Shown: in pieces, positions 1 to 11,200 of the stretch
Layout: the number at the start of each line of letters is the position of its first letter
How positions within the stretch are numbered: the first letter of the stretch is position 1
DNA from: Liopterus haemorrhoidalis
Taxonomy: Eukaryota; Arthropoda; Insecta; Coleoptera; Dytiscidae
Direction: 5' to 3'
DNA: 64,000 bases
Assembly: GCA_963971575.1 (NCBI GenBank)
Contig: OZ020611.1
Span: forward strand, 49,361,466-49,425,465
Notes under the pieces: generated by a model
Told to the model about the DNA's origin: nothing
Seen by the model: the letters and a program-made list of their open reading frames with translations, nothing else
Database searches by the model: none
Position numbers and translations under genes: made by a program

Positions 1-160
1 TTTTTAATAAAAAAATTTCATTTATTTATTTTTTCTTTTGTCTTCAAAATATATAAAAACTTGAAATAACCCAAGCAAGGTCCCTTCTCGTGACAACCTA
101 AAAGAACAAAATTCCCATTTAGTTCCGCCTAAATGTTTGTAATAGCCTGTAGATAAAAGT
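1..160. repeat. End of a dispersed TIR element (CAGTCTGTTTCAAACG family)
   Basis: Closely matches 41264-41370 (shared AACCCAAGCAAGGTCCCTT, GTGACAACCTAAAAGAAC, CCCATTTAGTTCCGCCTAA) and ends in the family terminus. The other end lies left of the window. Confidence 0.55.
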
Positions 161-310
161 TCTATTTAGATGGGTAACTCCTGCACTAAAAATTGTCAAA
201 GAGTTCTACTTCAGATCTATGCTACTGGATATATGATCTATATGTGCAAATCGCAAATTAAAAAATTTTAGTGGCAAATTTTTTAAATTTAGACTGCATT
301 CTTTTATTTA

Positions 311-1774
311 GGGTCGCTTTTACAAACCTCGGATAAGTAGCGGTATAACTTTCGGAGATATAAGTTTATTCCGATGTTTATTCCAACGTTCGCTTTTACA
401 CTTCATTTTTGATTCTCGGATAGTTATCCATGGTTTTATTGTAAATAAAATAAAATGGGTATTATTTGACACATAAACTGACATATTAGAAAAGTCATAT
501 TTTAAATTGACATTACTATTAACAACATCCTTGAGCATGTTTGGGGAAATATAGCGAGATGTCGAAATATTCCACTCAGATACTTGTTTTATATCTTCCG
601 TATATATACGTATATCCGCCGCTTTAGTGTCAGCCTCTCGTGTGCAAATATTCATAAAACTGCCCTCTAATAGAATCGACCCAAATACCGCCCATGTGTA
701 AATTTTCAAGAGATCACCCTCTACTAGTAAAATTCTATTAGAATATATATCAAATGCCGTCCCTTTGATGAACCGCTCGTGTGCGGTGCAGACTATGTAC
801 AACTACACGCGATGGCACTGATTGTGGTTCATATTTATGTACTGTAGTCCCTTGTCACCGCGGAGCTTACGTTCCACTAACATACTGTGGACAAAAACGC
901 GAGTATTAAGATTAAGTGTATACATATTACGTACAGTGGTGGACTGCCAAAATTGTAACAATCAGTTCTCTCAGGAGGAAAATTTCACTGGTTAATAACA
1001 GGAGTATTTTTCACTGTATAAAAACATTAATAACCAGTTCGCATTTTGAAAATATATAAATAAATAACAACCGGTTCATTCGAACCGGCTCCAGCCCAGC
1101 ACTGCATATATACATATATAAAAACAGGTATTATGTGTACATAGTGTGGAAGGGGTGATAGTGGCCAATTAGATTCGAAGCGCTCAAAGTGCTAGGAACA
1201 TATTCCAACGGTAATCGGCTGCTACTGTTTATTGCTACGCTATTAAAATATAAATAAAATTATTATTTCACAACTGCGTATAATCAAAACTGTTGAACAA
1301 ATACATGGATCGAGAGATTACTGTACTATTATTATTTCGTATGGCAATGTCTAGGTTTTAGAGATTTTCAGGTCGTGACTAGCGTGCTCTGACATGATCT
1401 AACAATTACTTTTTACAGTAGCCGATACCACCGGTTTTACCTGCCCTGTGAAGCATACCCCATATTTCTGAAAATAACCACTACGCTGCTGCAACCACAG
1501 TTATATAAAAATTCAAATAAAATGTTATAATATGACTTTTTTATCGGATGTCAATTTAATTTTTTTACCGTTGCTGGGTAACAAATACTTATTCACCAAT
1601 CAGAGCAAGGCAATAACTTATACTGCCCTTTATCTCAAGTGCCGTTGGCCGGATAAGATATTCTGGTGTTTATTCCGATGTTTATCCTATCCGAGCTTAT
1701 TTAAAATCGAATTTTTGACATTATACCGGGAATAGCGTTATCCGAGCTTGATCCATCGATTGTAAAAGCGGCCC
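311..1774. mobile_element. piggyBac-like element without a recognised transposase
   Basis: The termini are inverted: GGGTCGCTTTTACAAACC at 311 and, on the other strand from 1774, GGGCCGCTTTTACAATCG, followed by related CTCGGATAA segments. TTAA follows the right end (1775-1778) and a one-base variant, TTTA, precedes the left. TTAA sites with GGG ends point to the piggyBac superfamily. The span contains an unrecognised 160-codon frame on the minus strand (320-802) with no similarity I can name, and a possible hAT MITE at 934-1104. Confidence 0.5.
934..1104. mobile_element. Possible hAT MITE nested in the TTAA element
   Basis: Ends CAGTGGTGGACTG and, inverted, CAGTGCTGGGCTG. No clean 8-bp target duplication could be matched, so this rests on the ends only. 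Confidence 0.35.
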
Positions 1775-1971
1775 TTAATTGAGAATAAAATAAATATAAA
1801 TATGGTAGTATAAAAAATATAATACACTGTATGATGAGTAATTATTTTTTTGCCCTGGAGGCTTTACGGGCCTCAGCCCTTAAAACACCTAGGCCAAAAA
1901 TCACTTATGCATTAAACAATGTAAATAACTATAATCACACATTTATTATGTCATTAATATGGTAATTTTAG

Positions 1972-2218
1972 AACAAGACTGAAGATTGTCCATACAGAAG
2001 ATGGAGTGAATGGTCTCCATGTTCAGTGACATGTGGCAAGGGCTTTAAAGTACGTAGAAGGGACCCAGTAATTATGGATGGCAGATACGACTCAGTAGAA
2101 AATAGCGCAAATGAAGATGATGATATGGATGAAATATGCGAAGATGAGAGAGTCAAAGAAGTTGTTGGATGTACTGCGGAAATACCTACCTGTGATATTA
2201 TATCTTCTACTGTTGATG
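1972..2218 (+). CDS. SPON1: F-spondin exon: TSR1
   Basis: The acceptor is TTTTAG before 1972 and the donor GTATAT after 2218 (enters phase 0, leaves phase 1). It codes a thrombospondin type-1 repeat with WxxW, the CSVTCGKG core and a long acidic insert (ANEDDDMDEICEDE). A weaker acceptor at 1982-1983 would make the exon enter in phase 1, so the 5' edge is slightly uncertain. Confidence 0.82.
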
Positions 2219-5200
2219 GTATATCGATTTTCATATCTATGTAACAAATACAGGGTGTTTTTGGGAAATGTTTAAGCATTACTAATTTCTTTACTATTAG
2301 AGTTACGAAGGTGGTAAAATTCGGAAAGATCGAGTATTCAACTCTCAAACTAGAAATATCAAATCGGAAAAACAATTAAACATATATAATTTAATATTTT
2401 TTTGTGAAATACCTTTAGCTAAAAATAATTTATTAATTTATTTCTTATTTGTTATAGTAGAATTTGGTTATAATATGCAAGTTTTATTACTTATGTTTGT
2501 ATTTTAGGTTCATCCTTTTTAAATAAAGTGTTAATTATTATTATAATTACTTTAAATTAGTAGATTGTATAAAGTATGAATTATAGTACAAAATAAGTGG
2601 AATATTAAAAAAACGCTGATATAAAATGAACGAGTTATTTCAAAAACATACATTAAATTGAACCGCTCGTATTTTTTTTTTTTTTTTAATATATCGTATA
2701 TAAAATGAATTTTTATTTAAAAAATCATTATGACAATATGGGTCTAAACTTAGTATTTAAAAAATATTATGATTATAAAAGTAAAACCCTAGTAAAATAA
2801 TTACAATTCCAATGTTTCATAGCCACCTATTAGATTGTGATAAAATAAATGTAAAAAATAAAATCTTAAGGCGGCGCACAACCCTATAGTCCTCAATAGT
2901 TTCTTATACAAAACTAATAATCGGAAATAAAATTAATAACAATCTATATATCAAAATTTGCAGCGAATTTTTATCTATCTAATAGGATATTTTTAATTGT
3001 AGAAAAAACTGTTAGGTAGTTGTAAATAAGCAAATTGCATTATAGACGCCATCTTGTAAACCAATCGCCACATATTTGCGTACGATGCGGCAAATTGTAC
3101 CTAAAGCTTCATTCTACAAATATGATTTTAGCTATTTTGTTGTATTGTGAAAATTACTTATAGTTATTGTACTTGGTAATCTATTTTTGCCGCCCTCTTG
3201 AATCTGCCGCGGTTTTAAAAATTGGTGTTACGGGTAAAAATGATTTATTTTTCGTAAAGAATACGTGTACCAAGTGGCATTCTATTATTTTTAAGTATAA
3301 TATTTTTCGTTGAAGGCTCTTAACTATAAGTAATCAAATCGAAAAAAAATTGACGTATTATTTGAACATTTCTACACAAAACTATATAAATATAAAAGTT
3401 CTTCGAAACCCACAAATAGATTTAAAAAATTACAGAACAATATCGCTGATCTCTATTTTTAAGTTATTGAGCGATAATATTTTTACTATAAATGTTTCTA
3501 CAATTAAAACTATCATATTAGATAGATATAAATTCGGTGCAAAATTTGATGTATAGGTTGATACTAATTTTATTTCAGATTCTTAGTTTTGTATAAGAAA
3601 CTTGTAACCTCCGGGGTTATACGCCTTAATTGCCCGTATTCACCAAGAGCCAATAAGAGTTATGGAACCCATAAATGAACTAATAGGGTAAATTTGTATT
3701 CACCAACTCTCAATAGCGCTATGGATTACATAATTCTCTCTTTAAGGTACAGAACTGAAAATCGCCCAATAACTTTCTTAAACTGTATAAATTCAAAGAA
3801 AATAATTTATTAGTTAATAAAAAGTATATAATAATAGTTTGAAATAATGTAATACAAATTTTAGTGAAAAAGTAATCTATTTAATATCGTAGCATGTGTT
3901 TCTTAATTTTTTTTATAATTAATGATTTATTATTTTTATATAATTATCACACAATGCCTTTTCGACTGCTTAATTTGTTTGAATCGTCATCTTCTGATGA
4001 TGAGGAGAGACAGTAAGGAAGCATGGTGTAACAAGAAAAAATCCATGAAGTGCTTGATAATTTAAGTTTCCACAATAATACCGATACCAATGTTTAAAAT
4101 ACTATTATTTATTGTTGGACACATGCGCGACTCTTATTTTACACTTGTTGCAATATGAACAATATTATGTATTTATAGTTTGACACATAATGCATTTATT
4201 ATTTAATGGTCGTAGAAAAATGTTTTTTTTTAATACCTCATTTATTTGATGTTCAATGGTTTTTCAAATTTTAGCATTCTTAGTTTCAGAGTGGATACTC
4301 GATCTTTTTTAATTTAACCTACATATGCCGGCCGGCATAGCGTAGTGGTAATACACGTGCCCTACGCTGCTAAGGTCCCGGGTTCACATCCTGTTCAGTC
4401 ATGGAATTTATAACATCAAAAATAAGAATTGTCCTGGCTAATTGCCTTAGTAGCAAAGGCCATAAAACGTGAAATTAAAAAAAACCTAAGTATCTCTTAT
4501 AATAAAGAATTTTCATAGCTTAAACTTTTCCTAACAACACCTGGTAGACCAGTCTTTCTTAACCTTTTACGTTTCCCTTCCAGTTAAACGCATAACTGCT
4601 ATCGCGCTCTGCCCTATTTTGTTATAACTTAACAAACAATATTTTATGTTGCAAATAAAATTAACATAATAATAAATAATAATAATTAAAATATATAATG
4701 ATTGTTGTCCAAAAAGTAAAAAACGTTCGGTTAATACCAACATGAAAGCAAATATATTTCAATGAAAACTGTCTTTATTACTAATAAAAAAAAATCTATT
4801 TAGTCACCCTTAATATTAAGACACTTGCCGTACTGTGTTGCTAGTTTTTCGATACCTTTATTTTAAACATCAGCCACTTTTGAGTTCAGAGTGTATCAGA
4901 ATAGAGATCAGAATTCCAACAGTTTGTCACTGTTGTTTTCACTCCCATTTTGTTTTTATAATCATTCTTTTTTAATATTCAAAACTAAAGCTTTTTGATC
5001 ACTCGTAGGTATGGCTAATCTCCTATTATATTTATTTAGGACGTAGCATTGACAAAATGTTTTTTACATTATATTTAGTATTATATATTCAGAGTTCTTC
5101 CCAAAATATCGTGTTTTCTGTTTTTTATATAACTGGTTAACTAATTTTGCTTTGCTTAACTAACTATACTAACTTGTCTCAGAAATCTGCAGCATGCCAA

Positions 5201-8200
5201 AAGACATAGGACCATGCCGTGCTAACATTGAACGTTGGTTTTTTGATGTGGTCCGTGCAAGTTGTGAAATATTCAGCTACACTGGTTGCCAGGGAAATCG
5301 AAATAATTTTGAGACAAAAGATCGCTGTGTGAGAGTTTGTGGAGAATATAAGAGTATGTTTCCTTATTAACCATCTAAGCTTACTTTACTAACATGTTTA
5401 ATATTTACTAACAGGGGAATTGGTAGCTAATAGAACGGCGCAGAAGAAACAGCTTGGTGTTTCTGTGTCTGGTGTACTCAGCTATAATCTTCAGTTACAG
5501 GATGAAGCGAATAATGACTGTGGTATTAACTATTAAAACTGAGAATCTTTTCTGATACTCCAGAAAGAAAAATCAATTTTTATTCAGTATATCTTATGGA
5601 TAGAATGTTGTTAAATGAGACCATTTTGTTAGGTTTCACTGATTTGTTTATGATACTGTCTGCAGTTTCGGTCCTAGAAATTGTCAATGTTGCGGTCAGT
5701 GGCGTGGCGTCCATGGAAGCAAGTGATGCACTGCTTTTTTGCTCAGTCAGACGGAATAGTATATTGTGCAACTAGCGCGGAATGCCATATATTCCGCACG
5801 AGAATGAAGTTTGCAAACGAGCCGCATCGAGTCTGGAATATGTATTCTGCGTGTGTTGCTCACTATGCTTTTCCTCTGATTACCATTTTTCAATAAGTAA
5901 ATAATCAAGAAAAAATATAATGTAAATATGGTTAACAACCATTAATGCACGCACAGCCAGTACGGGAATGAAAATTCTCGGAAAGTGTATATGCGCATTG
6001 CTGTGAATTTATTCTTTCCCGCACACCGTACAAGCGCATTGGGGCGCAAATATCATTCCCGCATCGCCTGCTCGCGCTTTAGGCTAACATGCGAAATTAA
6101 ACTAATTTCCTGTCAACTAACGGTATCGAAATGGGACAGTTCCATAGTGATCGTACGAAATTTTTTTTTGTGAAATTTCTTTCGTTAAAAAATAATTTAT
6201 TAATTTATTTCTTATTTGTTATAGTAGAATTTGGTTATAATAATTACTTATATTAGTCGAATGTATAAAGTATGAAATACTGTACAAAATAAGAAGAATA
6301 TTAAAATGACGCCGATGTAAAACTGCTGGATGCAGTTTAATTTTGGCAATAATACAGGGAGAGTTTGAATGTACAAAATTTTGGGAGTTTTCGCGTTAGA
6401 ACGATGATTTAAGCCAGTTCGGATGCGCAGTGAAAGTCATCTGCCTTATTTTGGTTTGCAGTTGCTAAGAAGCATTTATTACACACATACGTTTCTATTT
6501 TCTTTATGGTGGGATCTCCGAATTCGTATAAAAATAGTTTTTATGAGTATTTATTAATTTCACGGTTTCAGAAATGACTTACGATAAATTCATGAATTAA
6601 TAAAAATTATTCTGTTGCTTTAAATTTTGCACACTAAAATGACTTATTGACTAAAGTAGACCTTAACATGTACCTCAAAAGCCTTAGAAATTCGCGTAAA
6701 AACAGAAGAAAAAAAAAGCCGTAAATGTAAAATCCGTAAATTTCGAACCCGCGAATGATAACCGCAGAGTCAACCACTCTAGTACGAAAATTTAACACTG
6801 CAAAAAGTTTATAATCATTTCTTTTTTTTAAATAGAAATTTTTCAATATAGTTAACAATTATATTGATTTGTTAAATTTGTTTTATTTTTTTAAATTTTT
6901 TTTAACTCTTAAATATATACATATTTTTGTCTAAACGCCTTTGTTTTCACTACATCCCCTGTTCAGAAAGCCACGTCACTGGTTAAAGTGATACAATATT
7001 ACAAATTACATACATGGTGTTCAAGTCGATACAATTGTTTTGTTATTAATAGAAATAAAATTATGATTAAGGCCCGGTCTTTCCACCTTTAGGTTAACCC
7101 TAGGTAACTATCTGACAGATAAGGTTATTTGGAACTTCATCTTCTGAATAAATGTCAATACCAATCAGTGAATTCAATACGTCAGTCTCATTATCCGTTA
7201 GATAACTATCCGATAGATAAATTTGTTTTGAAAGACGGGATGATATTTATTCAGCACATAAAGTATCACATAACCTTATCTGTCAGACAGTTACCTAGAT
7301 ATGGTAGTTACCGAGAGTTACCTGAACATGGAAAAACTGGTTCTAAATGAACAGACGATAGAAGATTTTTATTTTTTACTTACGTAGATAACGATTGTGG
7401 AAGGAAATTAGTTTTTAATAAAACCAATTATTTTTTAAATAAAATGTCATGTATATTTTTGGAAATATTAACTTATTTTGAACAAAATTGAACAAATTTT
7501 GAAATTTCTGTCTGGAGAAAGTTGTATAGATATTTCACAAAATCTGTTAGCGGAAATTTTATAAGCTAAAAATAATTACGAAACATCTTTAATTAAGAAA
7601 AAACTGGCTTAATTCTAACACCCAGGAATTTTTCTTGGGATGGGCTCAGAAAACGAAATTGCTTAAATTATTAAAAACTTCTAACATACAAGTGATGATC
7701 TAAAGAAAAAAGGTCTTCACTTCTAAAATACAAGTGATGACCAAAAAGGTCCTTACTTGTATTTTAACCAAAATACGTAACAACCACATGTTTTGTTTTT
7801 GGAACTGGGGGGGACTCATCGCTTACATTTTGACAAAAACACGTAAAAACCACGTTATTTTGGAGTTCATGGGGGGGGGGCTCAAGTTCGTGAGCAGCTT
7901 CTCCTCTTAGTGCGCATCTCCCACTAATACTATATATAATAAACTAAAAGCTGTTTTACAAAAATTAATATTTCACATATTTTTTATTTTTACTGATTTT
8001 ATTTTTTTTATTAGAAGGTGACTATGATGCTATAGATAGTGAAAATGAACACCATACTGAGGGAGACTTAGATATGATGAACTATAATGACGGTGAAATA
8101 GATTGTACTACTACAGATTGGTCAGATTGGTCACCGTGCACGGCGACCTGCGGCAAAGGGAATAAATACCGTCAAAGAACATATATAAATGAATCTCCGC

Positions 8201-11200
8201 AAACGCACATCACTTGTAACAAGCAACTTATGAAAATTGCCAACTGCCGGGAAAAGAAGAAACATTGTCCAGGTTAAATATGGGTCAAAATGACCTGTTT
8301 ATTTTGACTAACCCATCTGAATAAAAATTAACAAATTTTATTCAAATTTAAATCTTAGTTACTAATATCAACTTCTTATAAAACTTCTGCTAACCAATGT
8401 AATTAACTGTTAAGGACATGGTAATCACTTTAGTTCTCACCCAAAACCAACATTCTGAAATTAAATTAGTAACAATCTATTAAACTTACAACGAATTTTC
8501 ATATTTCTAATAGAATATTTTTATTTTTTAAAACTGTTATGAAATTGTGAATAAATAAATTAAATTATAAATTATCGCCAATAAATGATCGCCATTTTGC
8601 ACTAACATGCGGGGAGTTGCCGTAGCTCCGTGGTAAAACGGTTGCCTACGGAGCACAGGGACCCTGGTTCGATACCTTCCATCGTTTCAAGTCCATCATT
8701 TCAAGGTGTGCAAACCACCTTAAACGGCTCTTTTTTACCATAGATAAAATGTTCACCATATGAACTCACAAGCTCGTTCATCCGGATCAATCATATTCCT
8801 TCAACTGTTTGGGTTCAAAAATTTTACGAAGATATTCCCTTTCAAATATAAGAAGTTTTTGTTTCTTAGAAGGATAAAATCCAGGCTTCGGATCCATTAG
8901 TTACTATAGGTCTTATTATAGTTTTATAGATTTTTAGCTTAGTAGGCTTACTTCCAACTTCATCGATACATTCTTTGAATTTATGTTCACTCATAAATAC
9001 CTGTTATTTTGCTACTTCAAATTCATTTATAAAGTGCTACATCGTACTCTTTCTTGGAGAGAAACATTACCTTGGTTTTTGCTGTATATCCAGCAGACGC
9101 TGGAAGAAATCGGAATTATTCCTGTAATCAATACTTCTGATTACTTTTTCTAGCACTAGCTTAAATAGCCATGGTGTAGTAGTTCAAAAAATTGATGTTC
9201 AAAAGAGTGGTCTTCGAGAGAGTTTTGAAAATTGGTGGGATGAATATGTCTTGAGGTGATATTTTCGAGGTCACATTTTGCGACTAAAATGTTTTGCTGG
9301 AACTAAATTTTTACTTTTACTTTTAATACTTTATTAAAAAATTTGAAACATCTTATTAGTTAAATAAATTACTGCAAATTTGATGTACCATAGATTGTTA
9401 CTAATTTTATTTCTTATTGTCTATTGTTAGTTTTGTATGAGAAACTATGGTTTTTACCTCTTAAATTTCTTTAATATTATTTTCAATGAGTAACATATTC
9501 TTTGCTATTGTGCAGTTACTGAACATGGTGAGCTGCAACCACACAGCCTGGTTTTAGATAAGCATAAAAATTCTTTCGAAGAGGATATCATCAGGCATGA
9601 AACAACAGGACCGGTCGTTGACTGTGTAGTTACCAAATGGTCCAAGTGGTCCAACTGTAATATTACTGAAGGAGCTTCTTGTGGGAAGGGAATGAGACAA
9701 AAACACAGACATATCAAGGTAATTGATCTTATATAATACTAGCTGGAGTACCCGTACTTCGTACAGTTTTTGTAATGTACATTTTTGCTTCGAGGGGCGG
9801 TTAAAAAGTAATCGGCCTAGACAAGAAAACACAACTTATCGGCAAAATTTATTTCTCTACATTGTCTCCTTTTAGATCTTTACACTTCATCCAGCGATGA
9901 CCTCCTCATTCGACCGAAATCTCTTATACCGAGCCACTTTTTCAAGTTTGGAAATAAATAATAGTCGCAGGGGGTCAAATCTGGCTAATATGGTGGATAA
10001 GGATTCACGTTTATGCTAAATATAAAATTTTCATAAAAATCCGATCAATCGAGTTTGCTGTACACGTGTCCATAGACCGACATCACGCTTAAACCAGTAG
10101 ATTCATGTTACAAAAAGCTTAACTCGTGCTTATCGGTAAAAATCTCCTTAAGTCAAAATTGGTATGATTACAATACCTCGCTCTCTAATATACGACGGTC
10201 GTTAAAAAAATAGACAGGTATCTTGCGTAAAAGAAAACACTTTTAAAACAAATTCGTTTTCTAACGACAGTGGTGAGGGTAAGCAGTTGTAATTTTCAAA
10301 TGAAAACAATACATTTTGTAAATATTGTTTTCCCTATAAACCGGAACAGAAATCTAAATATTTTTCAGGAAGCGGAACAATATTTTCAATAATTGCACGA
10401 ACCAAAAAGATATTTTCCATAATTTCACGAAACGGAACACCGTTCCCGGTTTGCGCCGGTACATTTCGAGCCCTAAACTCAACAATATACAGAGTAAAAA
10501 AGGTGGTTCGGAATTTTAAGACAGTGTAGTGCTGATCAAAATAAATGAAAAAATATTAATCAATATGGTTCCGCTAACCAGCCGTACCCTGAGCTATTTA
10601 TAAACAAAACATTTTGTGCTGTCGACATTTAATAATAATAATAATAATAATCATCCTTTATTCAACTTGAAGTAATTTACAAGTTATGTAAAAAAAAGTA
10701 TATGAAAACAATGTTTACAAGTAATCAATTATTTAAAAATACAAAAAAATATAAGTTAAAGAAATTCTTGGACAGAATAGTAGGTTGTTTGGCAAGGAAT
10801 TTTATTTTAAATATATTTGAATTTTTTCGCGTTTATATTTCTATCACGGGCTGGGATTTTATTGAAAATATTGAATCCAATATTCACGTTCTCGTAACGT
10901 CCAGTTATGATTGTGGCACAGTTAAATTTTCTTTGGATCTTATGTTGTGAATATGAGATACTTTGCGCATACAAAGATTTCCACATATTTTCTTTATATC
11001 CGTGGCTTGCAGAGATATAAACTGCGCATGAAGCGTAAGTATATTTAACTCCCAAAATTGGTCCGCAGGATACTGTTTTTGATGCATTTACAATGGACCC
11101 TGACTGCTTTCTTCTGAAGTAAAAATATCTTTTCGGCCTTTGGTGAACTTAAGCAGACTGACAATCCATAGGCCATGACATAGCGAATAGTATGTTGTTT

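Noticed and set aside
320..802. 160-codon minus-strand frame as a gene
   Set aside because: It lies inside a TTAA-flanked repeat, shows no known domain and has no splice or poly(A) support; kept only as a note under the repeat.
1968..2375. 135-codon minus-strand frame
   Set aside because: Antisense shadow of the F-spondin TSR1 exon.
8612..8690. Functional tRNA gene
   Set aside because: Box A and B are present but no cloverleaf with a clear anticodon stem could be drawn; better read as a SINE head.
9505..9832. Two minus-strand frames
   Set aside because: Antisense shadows of the first TSR3 exon of F-spondin.
10262..10480. hAT element between CAGTGGTGAGGG and the CAGGGCTCGAAATG end
   Set aside because: The two ends do not form inverted repeats of each other and no duplication is visible.
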